NCBI RefSeq assembly: GCF_014697375.1
Contig: NZ_JACJRS010000007.1
Span: 28,489-92,488 of the forward strand
Direction: 5' to 3'
DNA from: Phormidium sp. FACHB-1136
GTDB taxonomy: Bacteria > Cyanobacteriota > Cyanobacteriia > Phormidesmidales > Phormidesmidaceae
DNA: 64,000 nucleotides
Under the pieces are notes generated by a model, which worked only from the letters and a program-made list of their open reading frames with translations, was not told where the DNA came from and did no database searches. This document shows positions 26,404 through 35,290 of this stretch, piece by piece (within the stretch, counting starts at the first letter, position 1; every line of letters begins with the position of its first letter). A program made the position numbers and the translations under genes.

Positions 26404-26457
26404 AGCACACTATCTTTAAAGAAGGGTCTGCTTCTATCCTAGCGAGTTTTGCCCACC

Positions 26458-28245
26458 TCACGGCGTTGCGGGGGTGGGTTCTGGGGCTGGGGCTGGTTTG
26501 GCCTCGGGGCTGGGCTCCGATTCCGGGGCGGCGGGGGCGGATCCCCCAGGGGCGGGGAGTGGCCCTGGGCGGTTTCCCCGTTGCAGGGTGGCCATGATGT
26601 CGTAGCGCACCTGGCGATCATTCAGCACCGTGGCGGTAACGCCAATACTTTCTAGGGCGGCGGCACTAATCAGCCCCTCGGTGGGCACGGGGGGCAGCAG
26701 CAGGCTGTCCTCAACCGCAATCATGTCCTTTAGATTGATGTAAAAGTGGCCATTGTTGGGCCGAGGAGCCCTGCCCGTTGCCGCTTGAAAAGCAGAGGAT
26801 GAGGCCAGGGTTCGGTTAGGGCGGGGGACGATCAAATCTGTTACCCCCCGTCCGGCAGTTAAAAAGACCACATCGCCCTCTAGCCAGCCGTGGGCCAGGG
26901 TGAGGGACTCGAAGGGAGCCACCCACTGGGTCATGGCGACACCGTTCTGATCCACCGTCTCCACCTGAAAACGGTAACGGTCGGCCATGACCGCATCTAG
27001 ACGCGCTAGGGCCGTGGTGGCGGCTTCTCGGTTGCTAGCTTTCACCATCATCACCAGGGCCGGGTTGGGCAGGGTTTGGGTGCCTTCCTCCGCGCCCCCT
27101 GGGGATGGGGGGGCCAGGATACCCAAGGTCATTTCCCCCCCCATCCAGGGCAGCAGGTCTTCCTCTAGCACTAGCCCAGTGGTGGATTGAAGGCTAAGGG
27201 CTATATCCTCAGGGCGAAGGGGAAAGGTGGCCGACAGTTGTTGCCCCGCCTTAAAATCTTCCCAAAACTGCTGGAAATTGCCCGTAGAGAGCATGATTAA
27301 GGTGCTGGCGGGCAGCCGTTGGGGCATTTGATCCGCCTGGTTGCTGGTGTCAAAGGCGAGCGGCCCCTGATCTAGCCAGCTAATGGCCTGGATGGCTAAC
27401 CCCTGATTTTCCACCAATACCGCCGCCACCAACGCCCTGGGGTTGCTGAGGGCACTCAGACGGTTGGCCGGAATCGGCGGGTCGGCGGTGTTGGCGAGGG
27501 TCTGCACCGCCGAGGGCATATCGACATAGAGGCGGGCCAGGGCGCGAGATTGTTCCACCTGCTCGAAGGCTTTGGTAAACCCAGGCCGCTCCACCACCGA
27601 TTGATTGTCCCGAAAGGCATCAATGGATTGCCGCAGCAACGACACCTGGGCACTGACGAGGGCCAGGTTGGGGGTCAGCACCGCCCCGTAGATCGGTGCC
27701 CCCTCGGCCCCCTCAATCTGCTGGATAGACACCCCGCGATAGGGGTTTTCGCCAATGTCCTCGGCCTGTACCAAACGGTTGCCTAACCCCTGTTGCGCTT
27801 GCCCCACATTACTAATCGGCAAAGCTACCACCACATTCGATCCCAACGCCCCCTCCGGGTCATTTAAGGGCGATACACCGGGCCGATCCGAGGGCAACAC
27901 CGCCAGGGTAATTTCGGAACCCACCCAAGGTTTAAGATCCGTCGCAAAATCCAGCCCCGCCTCCGTGAGCAGCCGATCCCGCCATTCCACCAGGGCTTGG
28001 TCGAACTGGGTCTGGGTTTCGGGGGTGCCAAATTGCCGCAGTCGTCGCCACTGGCCCTCATCGGTGGAGAGGGAGACCACCAGAACAGCATCGCTGGGGA
28101 TGGCATTGGCCCCCGCTGGGAGCCCCTGAACCAGGCTACTGCGCCGCCCCATCGTCCAAAAGGCCAACGCTCCACCGCCCACCACCAGCGCCGCCCCAAT
28201 CGCCACCACCAACGACGGTTTCGCCTTCAACCTCTGAAACACCAT
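26458..28245 (-). CDS. DUF3352 protein with N-terminal membrane anchor
   Basis: A 595-aa cyanobacterial family of unknown function. A single hydrophobic segment (LVVAIGAALVVGGGALAFWTM) anchors the N-terminus; the rest is expected in the periplasm or lumen and shows family features such as IPSDAVLVVSLSTDEGQWRRLRQFGTPE and a second-half repeat of similar fold (LPASTLIMLSTGNFQQFWEDF). The last 35 residues are a Pro/Ala/Glu tail (PAPEPTPATP). Upstream of ccsA on the same strand, so possibly cotranscribed. No function is inferred. Confidence 0.8.
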   Translation of the reverse strand: MVFQRLKAKPSLVVAIGAALVVGGGALAFWTMGRRSSLVQGLPAGANAIPSDAVLVVSLSTDEGQWRRLRQFGTPETQTQFDQALVEWRDRLLTEAGLDFATDLKPWVGSEITLAVLPSDRPGVSPLNDPEGALGSNVVVALPISNVGQAQQGLGNRLVQAEDIGENPYRGVSIQQIEGAEGAPIYGAVLTPNLALVSAQVSLLRQSIDAFRDNQSVVERPGFTKAFEQVEQSRALARLYVDMPSAVQTLANTADPPIPANRLSALSNPRALVAAVLVENQGLAIQAISWLDQGPLAFDTSNQADQMPQRLPASTLIMLSTGNFQQFWEDFKAGQQLSATFPLRPEDIALSLQSTTGLVLEEDLLPWMGGEMTLGILAPPSPGGAEEGTQTLPNPALVMMVKASNREAATTALARLDAVMADRYRFQVETVDQNGVAMTQWVAPFESLTLAHGWLEGDVVFLTAGRGVTDLIVPRPNRTLASSSAFQAATGRAPRPNNGHFYINLKDMIAVEDSLLLPPVPTEGLISAAALESIGVTATVLNDRQVRYDIMATLQRGNRPGPLPAPGGSAPAAPESEPSPEAKPAPAPEPTPATP

Positions 28246-28372
28246 AGTCCAGCCAGAACGGGATTTTGCCCTGCCACTCTAGCAAACAACGGCCAGGATG
28301 GCGCAATCAACGGAGATCGATGGGATGCGGATTTGGTATGGTGCGAGGAAACCGAGATCTTCAGGAACCGCG

Positions 28373-29161
28373 ATGGCCATCCCAATCCCCTTAACGCCCC
28401 TTTCTCCCTGGGCGGTCGGTGTACTTTTAAATACGGCCCTGCTGGGCATCGCTTGGGGTCTACCCAAAAAGCTGCTCACTCCGGCGGGATACCTCCATGC
28501 CTGGGGGTTGGGGGTGCTGGTCTGGGGGGCGCTGGGCTGGCGGGGCTATGCCGTGGTGATGATCTACTTCTTGCTGGGCTCGGCGGTGACGCGGGTAGGC
28601 ATGGATCGCAAACTGGCGGCGGGCATTGCCGAAGGACGGTCGGGGGTGCGGGGGCCAGAGAATGTCTGGGGATCGGCCCTGGTGGGTGCCCTCTGTGCCT
28701 TGGCGTTGGTCGGGCTGTCCCTGGGGTTTGCCACGGGAGAGGCTGACCCCTGGCCCCCGTTGTTGGCCCTCGCCTACGTCAGCAGCTTTAGTACCAAACT
28801 GGCCGACACCACCGCTAGCGAAGTGGGCAAAGCCTACGGCAAACGTACTTTCTTAATCACGACCCTCCAGCCTGTGCCCCCCGGCACCGAGGGAGCCGTT
28901 AGCCTGGAGGGCACTTTGGCGGGGTTGGTCGGTGCCCTGGCCATTGCTCTCACAGGCTGGGGCGTTGGGCTAATCCCGATCTGGGGCATGGGGGTATGCC
29001 TCGTCGCCGCCTTCATCGCCACCAATCTGGAAAGCGTCATTGGCGCAACCCTGCAATCCCAACTTCCTTGGCTCACCAACGAGGTCGTCAACATCATCAA
29101 CACCGCTATCGGAGCCCTGCTGGCGCTGATGCTGGGCTACGGCTGGCTACAATGGGCCTAG
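28373..29161 (+). CDS. DUF92 membrane protein, VTE6-like phytyl-phosphate kinase
   Basis: Integral membrane protein of the DUF92/TIGR00297 family. Arabidopsis VTE6, a phytyl-phosphate kinase that recycles chlorophyll-derived phytol for tocopherol and phylloquinone, belongs to this family, and cyanobacterial relatives are considered functional counterparts. Landmarks: LTPAGYLHAWGLGVLVWGALGW, SSFSTKLADTTASEVGKAYGKR, FLITTLQPVPPGTEGAVSLEG and a C-terminal LVAAFIATNLESVIGATLQ. Expected length (262 aa) follows from ATG at 28373, preceded by AGGAA; earlier in-frame starts add unrelated residues. Function is inferred from family. Confidence 0.82.
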   Translation: MAIPIPLTPLSPWAVGVLLNTALLGIAWGLPKKLLTPAGYLHAWGLGVLVWGALGWRGYAVVMIYFLLGSAVTRVGMDRKLAAGIAEGRSGVRGPENVWGSALVGALCALALVGLSLGFATGEADPWPPLLALAYVSSFSTKLADTTASEVGKAYGKRTFLITTLQPVPPGTEGAVSLEGTLAGLVGALAIALTGWGVGLIPIWGMGVCLVAAFIATNLESVIGATLQSQLPWLTNEVVNIINTAIGALLALMLGYGWLQWA

Positions 29162-29572
29162 CCGTGGGGGCCAGAGACCTGGGGGAAAACCAGCCCCGGC
29201 GGACGATCTACCCCTTGTAAAGACTTTGATCCAAGGGTTTAGGAGGGGCTGCGTAAATCCACGAGCACTTTTTGCTTCCGTACCCCTTGTTCGTCCCCCC
29301 AAGAGGGCGAAAATAAATAGAGGTTTCGCCTTTCTCAGGAAACTTTACTAAAAAAATATGTCTTTCGTCCGGATTGCCGATGAAGGTCAGTGAATTTTCG
29401 TAACCTAAAATTCCGTAGGTCTGCTGTCGTTGATTTGACCTTTCATCAGCGTTAATAGAAGTATAAGGTTCCTGACTAGTTTGTAATTGTTGTCCATGTT
29501 GTTCAGGGGACGTCTACCCTCAAAAGCGATCACAACCCATGGCCGCTGACTGGGGTGTAACGATAGAAATCT
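29162..29572. other. Intergenic region before a small exported protein
   Basis: 411 bp. A possible promoter is TTGATT, 17 bp, TAATAG around 29431-29460, but support is weak. The AT-rich stretch 29310-29360 (AAAAAAATATG) is the only other compositional feature. Confidence 0.35.
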
Positions 29573-29776
29573 ATGAAAAATGAAACTTCGACAGCTCGGT
29601 TTTTCCGTTCCTACCGCCTTCTCACGGCCATTGGCATTCTATCACTAGGGGCGATGCTGACCTTCCAAGCCTTCGGTATTGAATCAGCGGCCAGCGCCAA
29701 TAGCCGCGATGAGTTTCCAGGGCGGCGGCAGGGTGGTGGTACCCACTGGGTGCTACCCGCAGGCACCGATTACTAA
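29573..29776 (+). CDS. Small exported protein with RRQGGGTHW motif
   Basis: 67 aa: a hydrophobic signal-like segment (LLTAIGILSLGAMLTFQAFGI) ending in SAASANS, then a mature part of about 25 residues containing FPGRRQGGGTHW. The motif is reminiscent of the start of DUF928 proteins (RRxGGGTR), but the DUF928 domain itself is absent. It could be a short periplasmic or lumenal peptide or a decayed DUF928 gene. Followed by an intrinsic terminator at 29921-29952, which may also terminate the leftward fusion gene. Confidence 0.55.
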   Translation: MKNETSTARFFRSYRLLTAIGILSLGAMLTFQAFGIESAASANSRDEFPGRRQGGGTHWVLPAGTDY

Positions 29777-29920
29777 CGGAGCTATTGTCGTCAAAGCACT
29801 TCCTCTGGGCAATTGGTCAGGATAGTGCCCTGTGGGTCAGGGGTTGTGGAGAAGCGAGGAGGGGGAAAGAGCCTAGCCCCTAACGGTATTCCTAAAGCCA
29901 ACCACTAGAAAAAAGGGTAA

Positions 29921-29952
29921 ACGGTAGCAGATTTCGGTCTGCTGCCGTTTTT
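29921..29952. terminator. Intrinsic terminator
   Basis: ACGGTAGCAGA (29921-29931) pairs perfectly with TCTGCTGCCGT (29938-29948), followed by T residues on the plus strand; AAA precedes it, so it can serve both convergent genes. Confidence 0.8.
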
Positions 29953-29974
29953 ATCGTTGATCGCTTGTCCTAGA

Positions 29975-32497
29975 CTACAGACCGACGATTAACCCCCATA
30001 AGCTGGCACCATAGACCAGGGTTGTTCCCTGCTGGCCCCAGCGTGAGAACCCCGCCTGACGGTGGAGTTTGGCGGACAAGCCGAGGGACAGCACTACCCC
30101 CAGCAACAGCGTCACCCCCTGGAGGAAGGCCACCACCGCCGGATCGGCCATCCAGAAGGGCCAGGGAAAATTAGCCAGCCCTACGGTTTCGCCCAGTACA
30201 GGCAGCACCCGTCCGCCTTCTAGCAAACCTAGCCGCAGGTAATGGGCCAGGTTTGCTGCCCAGACCAGGGGCAGATAGCCGTAGGCCAGTTTGACAAAGG
30301 ATCGGTGAGCTAGACCAGGGTTGCGGAGTCGCCGCAGTTGATGGATCCCCGCTAGGATGAGGGGCAGACCAGCGGGGAGAGCCAACAGAAGCGCTGAGAC
30401 CAAGCTATGTCCGGCGAGGGTATCCACGGGCAACGCCAGTCCCCATTGAGCCTGAATCTCCGGCAGTCGGTGCAGGTACACGGCTCCCAGTAGCAAAAAC
30501 ATCAGGGCCACTTCGTAGGATCGGGGCTGGTGAGTTGTCCAGAGTTCAATGCCGGGGGGGCGCAGGTTCAATTCCACCGAGCGATGGGGACAGGCTTTGA
30601 GGCAGGTCATACACAGCACGCAGTCGCGGTTGTCCTCAAGCTGGGCCGGGTGGGAATAGAGTGGACAACCGAGGGTTTCCTGACCTTCTCCCTTGGCGGG
30701 GCCGCCCTTGTAGCATTGGTAGGTGGTGCATTCCGCCGCACAAATGCCCTGCTGGGCGCGAAGTTCCGTCATCGAGAGCTTGGCAAAGAGGCCGTTCATG
30801 CCGCCGATGGGGCAGAGGTAGCGACACCAAAAGCGGCGTTCAAACAGGGCGGAGAAAATCATCGCTCCGGCGGTAATCAACAGCAGCAGACAGGCCGAAA
30901 GGTAGGCGGTGTCCTCCAAGTCCCAGACCTCTTCCCAAATCAAAATCAACGCAAAGAGACCAAACATAAACCAGCCGCCCCAGCGATCCGCCGCCTGCCG
31001 GGGCCAGCGTTTACTCAAGTCTGGAAACCATTGCTGGGTAAGCATTTGGGTGACTTCACCGTAGATCATAAACGGGCACACCGAACACCACAGCCGCCCC
31101 ACCAAGGGGAAGCCCAGCAAAATCAGCGGCCACCACCAGGCCCAAAATACCGTTAGGGCCACGTTGCTCTGTCGCGGCTGGGGACCCAGGAACAGGACAC
31201 CCACCACCACCGCAAACAGGGTGAGGGTGAGGCCGTAGTTAATCCGGTCGGGCCACCAAGGGCTGCGCAAAAATCGCCGCAGGGCCGGGTAGCGGTTGAG
31301 CAGATTCAGCCGCAGCAGCCGTTTTCTGCCTTGGTTAGGCCAAATTAGTTCTTCGGTGATGGTGCCCCCAGACACCCGTTGGGCGGCGGATCGCTCCACT
31401 AAGCCCTGGAGTTCGCGCAGGTTGTTGGGGAAGTAGTAGGCTTGGAGCCGCCGCAGGGCTTCGGGGGCCAGGGTGAGCCGCGTGAGGCGACGACGGCGAC
31501 ACCACAGCGCCAGGTAGTAAGTCACCCAGTCGTCAATATCCGCCTTCCGCACCCGCAGGGGCGGCACTTTGATACGGTGGGTGACCAGGCTATCCAGTTC
31601 CGCCACCGCCTGTTCGGAAATCAAAATGATGCGGGCGCTGGAGGTCTGGATTGGCACCACTTCCCCCGACCGACTCACCGGCTGGTATTGCCCCGTTTGA
31701 ATCAGCCGCACCATAGCAACTTGCAGATCGGGGTCAAGTTCCCCCGGATTGTTGAGGACGAGGGTGCCTTCTCCCAATGCCGCCAACAGCCCCGGTTTGC
31801 CCCCGGAGCGACCAAACAAATCGGCCCCGCTGGCCTGAAGTTGGCCACAGTTCACCTGTACCATGGGGGTGCGCCGCTGGCTGGATCCGTAGTGAATCAA
31901 GGCCGCGAGGTTGTCCTTTTCTAGGCCCGGTTCGCCAAAAATCAGCACGGGTTGATGATCCGCTGAGGCTTCTCGTAATTGGCCCCGCAGCCGATCCGCA
32001 TAGCGACTGCGACCAACGACGCCCCGTTTGGCCCGCGTCACCAGGTAGGGCCGCAAAATTGCCTGTCGCTCCTGCTCGTAGCTAAACTGGAAGGACAGTC
32101 GCCGCACCGCCTCCACCAGTTGCCGGGTAAAGGTTTGCAGAATGTCGGGATAGTCTTGCACTAGGCGCTGGAACTGATCCCGTTCCACAAACCAGAGGGT
32201 GCTGTCGGTGAGGGTCTGCACCGTTTGCTCCACGGGCTGATTCAGCAGCAGTGCCTCCAGGTTCAGCACCGATCCGGGCAAAAAGCTGATGCCCCCGATC
32301 CCAGTTTCTAGGGTTTCCAGCTTGCCCTGGCGCAGTAAATACAAGCCCTCCGGTGGCTGATCGGCCTCGACCACCAACCGCTGGGCGGGGAGGGTGATCA
32401 CCGTGAGACAGCGGGCGATTTGGGCCAGGGTGTTGGGCGGCAGCAAGCCTAGGGGGGTTTGCTCCTGCAAAAAGGCAAGGCGGTCGGATACAGTCAT
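29975..32497 (-). CDS. cNMP-binding / degenerate sigma54-type AAA / membrane polyferredoxin fusion
   Basis: 840-aa three-part protein. (1) Residues about 1-125: cyclic-nucleotide-binding-like barrel. (2) About 155-390: an AAA domain of the sigma54-activator type, but Walker A is GEPGLEKDN (188-196, usual GExGTGKE), Walker B is GTLVLNNPGEL (244-254, usual DE replaced by NN) and the GAFTGA loop is missing, so ATP hydrolysis and sigma54 contact are not expected. (3) From about 415: membrane helices with NapH/NosR-like cysteines, CSVCP (471, 474), CRYLCP (558, 562), C586, C590, C595, C611, and a 4Fe-4S motif C626, C629, C632, C636-Pro. ATG at 32497 preferred to GTG at 32509; neither has a clear SD. 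Confidence 0.8.
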   Translation of the reverse strand: MTVSDRLAFLQEQTPLGLLPPNTLAQIARCLTVITLPAQRLVVEADQPPEGLYLLRQGKLETLETGIGGISFLPGSVLNLEALLLNQPVEQTVQTLTDSTLWFVERDQFQRLVQDYPDILQTFTRQLVEAVRRLSFQFSYEQERQAILRPYLVTRAKRGVVGRSRYADRLRGQLREASADHQPVLIFGEPGLEKDNLAALIHYGSSQRRTPMVQVNCGQLQASGADLFGRSGGKPGLLAALGEGTLVLNNPGELDPDLQVAMVRLIQTGQYQPVSRSGEVVPIQTSSARIILISEQAVAELDSLVTHRIKVPPLRVRKADIDDWVTYYLALWCRRRRLTRLTLAPEALRRLQAYYFPNNLRELQGLVERSAAQRVSGGTITEELIWPNQGRKRLLRLNLLNRYPALRRFLRSPWWPDRINYGLTLTLFAVVVGVLFLGPQPRQSNVALTVFWAWWWPLILLGFPLVGRLWCSVCPFMIYGEVTQMLTQQWFPDLSKRWPRQAADRWGGWFMFGLFALILIWEEVWDLEDTAYLSACLLLLITAGAMIFSALFERRFWCRYLCPIGGMNGLFAKLSMTELRAQQGICAAECTTYQCYKGGPAKGEGQETLGCPLYSHPAQLEDNRDCVLCMTCLKACPHRSVELNLRPPGIELWTTHQPRSYEVALMFLLLGAVYLHRLPEIQAQWGLALPVDTLAGHSLVSALLLALPAGLPLILAGIHQLRRLRNPGLAHRSFVKLAYGYLPLVWAANLAHYLRLGLLEGGRVLPVLGETVGLANFPWPFWMADPAVVAFLQGVTLLLGVVLSLGLSAKLHRQAGFSRWGQQGTTLVYGASLWGLIVGL

Positions 32498-32536
32498 AAC
32501 GGATATCACGCCATCGAAACACCGGAGGTTAGCCCC

Positions 32537-32626
32537 ATGATGACCGGAAATGCGCTCTGGGTGCCGCTGGCATTACTCAGCTTAATTATTGCCGCCGCTG
32601 TGTATTTTCGTCGGGCCGAGTCCTAG
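32537..32626 (+). CDS. 29-residue single-helix membrane peptide
   Basis: ATG at 32537 with a perfect GGAGG eight bases upstream begins MMTGNALWVPLALLSLIIAA and ends AVYFRRAES: one hydrophobic helix and a short basic C-terminus. Size and layout are like small photosystem or cytochrome b6f subunits, though it does not match those I remember (PetG, PetL, PetN, PsaM, PsbM, PsbT). It starts 39 bp from the divergent fusion gene, so it may belong to the same membrane redox complex; this is inference. Confidence 0.6.
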   Translation: MMTGNALWVPLALLSLIIAAAVYFRRAES

Positions 32627-32642
32627 GGTTATTGTCCCAGCG

Positions 32643-33443
32643 TTACTCTTGGTAGAAGGTTTCTAGGCTGTCGCGATCTCCGGTGAAGCGCCAGTGCCAG
32701 GGTTCGAAGGCCACCTGCTGAAAGTTGTTGCGGGGGAAGGATAGCTCGAAGCCGTAGCGATTGGCGTTGGCGTCCATCCAGCGGTAGGCGTTGGTGTCTT
32801 CAAAGGCTTGATCGAGATGGGTGCTGGTTTGGTTCCCGTCGCCAACGTCGATGGCGTAGCCCGTATGGTGTTCGCTATAGCCGGGAGGAGCGCTGACTTC
32901 GGCGCGGGTTTGGGCATCCTGGCCACGGGCCGCCCGTACTCCAAAAAAGATCGCCTCCTGCTCGCTGTGGGAACGGAAGCCCGATAGGGGAATGATCTGT
33001 ACGCCATCCCGCCGCGCCGCCCGCACCATGGCGTCAAACTGCTCGGCGGCACTGGTGCGCAGCCGAATGTCACGGTTTATGGCCAGAGACACGAGGTCGT
33101 CTTCCGGGGCTTCGTCATAGGCCCGATGACCGAGGAGGGTACGGCTGGTGGGGGTCAACTGAAGGGCACGATTGCGGGCGGCATTGGTGGCCACGCCCTC
33201 CGAGGCCATCCCCGACTGGGCGATCACACCTTGGATCGGTTGCACCTGGGGCTGGGCCTGCCACCCCCTTTGAGACCAAGCCGCCCAACTGCCCGCCACC
33301 AGAGCTAGAACAGCGGCCACGACCGCCAGCCCCACCCACCGAACCCACTTCGGCCAAGTTCCCGACGTGCCCCAACCCTGGGGACTGCGATACCCTAAAG
33401 GCTGGTCGCGGGTGGCTTCTGGGAGATCGTCCAAAGGTGACAT
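32643..33443 (-). CDS. D-Ala-D-Ala carboxypeptidase, VanY/M15B family
   Basis: Zinc peptidase trimming peptidoglycan stem peptides. The metal-binding core is SEHHTGYAIDVGD followed by EPWHWRF, and ISSUE-free family context GFRSHSEQEAIFFG is present. An N-terminal hydrophobic helix (VGLAVVAAVLALVAGSWAAW) after a 35-residue cytoplasmic part anchors it, placing the enzyme in the periplasm. The length of 266 aa is normal. ATG at 33443. No van-type regulators are adjacent, so it is a housekeeping envelope enzyme rather than a resistance gene. Confidence 0.88.
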   Translation of the reverse strand: MSPLDDLPEATRDQPLGYRSPQGWGTSGTWPKWVRWVGLAVVAAVLALVAGSWAAWSQRGWQAQPQVQPIQGVIAQSGMASEGVATNAARNRALQLTPTSRTLLGHRAYDEAPEDDLVSLAINRDIRLRTSAAEQFDAMVRAARRDGVQIIPLSGFRSHSEQEAIFFGVRAARGQDAQTRAEVSAPPGYSEHHTGYAIDVGDGNQTSTHLDQAFEDTNAYRWMDANANRYGFELSFPRNNFQQVAFEPWHWRFTGDRDSLETFYQE

Positions 33444-33674
33444 AGGGATCGTGCAGAGTTCAATGCAGGTTTAACAAAAGTTGAAAGGTGCAGACGCAAG
33501 CATCAACGACGGGCCATCGCCTCATCATTATTACCCTTGAAATGGACGCCATGACAACCAGCCTTGATCACACCCAGCCCCCTCGGCCCCCTAGACAGCC
33601 CCCCTTGCTCCGCCCGCCCGTCTATGGGGCTAGCCATGTCTGGGCCAGCCATACCCTTCCGGGGAGAGGGTAAG

Positions 33675-34658
33675 ATGCCACCGTTTGGGGTTTTGCTACG
33701 GCTCTATCTCCCCATTGCGTCGGGGGTGCTGGCGGGGGTGGGGGTAGGCTACCTGTTCGCCCAACTCCAGAAAGGACAAGATCCCAGCCAACGGCTCTAC
33801 CAGCAGGTTCCCTTGGCCTTGGGCAAGTTTTTATTTTGGGTGGGCATTCCCATCAGCATTGTGGGGTTTATGCGGCGGGCCGATCTGGGCGGAGCAGTCT
33901 ACCTTGCGCCCGTGGTGGCCTGGGTGGCCATGCTGCTGGGCCTGGGGTTGAGCCGCCTGTGGATTACCCTGCGCGGCCACACCTGGCCCCGATCCACCCA
34001 GGGCAGTTTCTCCCTGGCCTCCATGCTGGGCAACACGGGCTATATCGGCTTTCCGGTGGTGTTGCTGCTGCCCCAATTAGGGGTGAGTGTCTTTAGTTGG
34101 GCGCTGTTCTACGACGTTCTGGGGACGCTGCTAGGGGCCTATGGGCTAGGGGTGATTTTGGCCGCTAAATTCAGCGACCGTCCCCAGGCATTGTCTCGCC
34201 CAGCCTGGATCAACGGGCTGTTTGAGGTGTTGCGAAACCCGATTATCCTGGCCTTTTTGGCAGGGCTAGCCTTGAAGCCTGTGCCCCTGTCCCCTCGCCT
34301 AGAAGCCCTGTCCTACGGCCTCTCCTGGAGTGTGGTGATGCTCTGTTTGCTGTTGATGGGGCTCCGCATTCAGCAGATTCGCACCTGGCGACACCTCTCA
34401 CGGGCGGGGGCCTCGACGGTGATTAAACTGCTGTTATTGCCCTTGGTTGTGGGGCTAGGGCTCACCGCCATCGGCATTGATGGCCCACCCCGGTTGGTGA
34501 TGGTGATCCAGTCTGGAATGCCCAGCGCCTTTGCCAACCTGGTACTAGCCGAAGCCTACAACCTCGACCGAGACCTCTCCGTCACCTGCGTGGGCCTCAG
34601 TTCCGTCGGCTTGCTCTTCACCTTGCCCCTTTGGCTATGGGGGTTTGCCCCCACCTAG
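33675..34658 (+). CDS. AEC-family membrane transporter
   Basis: Permease of the auxin efflux carrier family with about ten hydrophobic helices in two repeats. Family-type segments: FWVGIPISIVGFM, SMLGNTGYIGFPVVLLL (a helix break with Gly-Asn near the centre), and MVIQSGMPSAFANLVLAEAYNLD. Substrate unknown; bacterial members carry organic acids or amino-acid-like anions. Start 33675 is preferred because GGAGAGGG lies a few bases upstream; upstream in-frame residues are Pro/Ser-rich and unlikely to be translated. Confidence 0.83.
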   Translation: MPPFGVLLRLYLPIASGVLAGVGVGYLFAQLQKGQDPSQRLYQQVPLALGKFLFWVGIPISIVGFMRRADLGGAVYLAPVVAWVAMLLGLGLSRLWITLRGHTWPRSTQGSFSLASMLGNTGYIGFPVVLLLPQLGVSVFSWALFYDVLGTLLGAYGLGVILAAKFSDRPQALSRPAWINGLFEVLRNPIILAFLAGLALKPVPLSPRLEALSYGLSWSVVMLCLLLMGLRIQQIRTWRHLSRAGASTVIKLLLLPLVVGLGLTAIGIDGPPRLVMVIQSGMPSAFANLVLAEAYNLDRDLSVTCVGLSSVGLLFTLPLWLWGFAPT

Positions 34659-34846
34659 GCCGCGCCCCCTGCCTCTGGGCCTAGCCCTCTGCCCAGGTTC
34701 GCCCCCAATGCCACCAGAATCCGAAAATTTGTGGCATCGTGCTAAAGGCAGATCTACGACTTGAGATCGGATGGCCTCGGTGCCCGTCTGCCCCCGGTCT
34801 AACCCACCATTTGCCCCTGATCGCCCCACCGTCCCCTCACTTGATT

Positions 34847-35290
34847 ATGTCTGGAGCCCGTTCTCTGCCCACGATCCCTTGGCTTCCGCTTCCCCCCACC
34901 CTCGCGCCGAGAGATGAAGGGGAACTTGTGCGGCAGCTTCAGATGGCCCTGGCCCAAGGAGGATGGTACCAAGGGGCCATTGACGGGCGCTTTGGCGCGA
35001 ACACCACCCAGGCCGTCCAAGCCTTTCAACAACAGCGAAATCTGCCCGACCATGGCATCGTTGACTCCACCACCTGGCAACATTTGCTGATCAGCCTAGA
35101 ACCCCAGGGTATCTGGGCTACCATTCCCTTCCCCACCGCCGAGATGATTACCTTTACCCCTCTCCTGGTGGCCCAGCCCACCCCACCACCGTCGCCCCTA
35201 TGGCTGTTGCTGATGGCGCTCATCCCCCTGATGGGCGGTGGCCTCACCTACCTCCAACACCGCTGGCAAAGCCGCAAACCCCAGGGGTGA
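34847..35290 (+). CDS. Peptidoglycan-binding domain protein with C-terminal membrane helix
   Basis: A PG_binding_1 domain at about 25-85 (ELVRQLQMALAQGGWYQGAI, then DGRFGANTTQAVQAFQQQRN) followed by a short linker and a C-terminal helix (LWLLLMALIPLMGGGLTYL) ending in basic residues. No signal peptide is obvious, so the domain could reach the periplasm only if the protein inserts as a tail-anchored, N-out protein. ATG at 34847 is the best start. Possible role in envelope attachment. Confidence 0.7.
   Translation: MSGARSLPTIPWLPLPPTLAPRDEGELVRQLQMALAQGGWYQGAIDGRFGANTTQAVQAFQQQRNLPDHGIVDSTTWQHLLISLEPQGIWATIPFPTAEMITFTPLLVAQPTPPPSPLWLLLMALIPLMGGGLTYLQHRWQSRKPQG

Noticed and set aside
29975..32497. 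Annotation as a sigma54-dependent transcriptional activator
   Set aside because: Walker motifs are degenerate, GAFTGA and a DNA-binding HTH are absent, and cyanobacteria lack sigma54.
32537..32626. Identification of the 29-aa peptide as a known PSI, PSII or b6f subunit
   Set aside because: Size fits but sequence does not match the subunits I can recall.
32643..33443. Vancomycin-resistance gene
   Set aside because: VanY-type fold only; no vanHAX or two-component genes nearby, so a housekeeping carboxypeptidase is the simpler reading.
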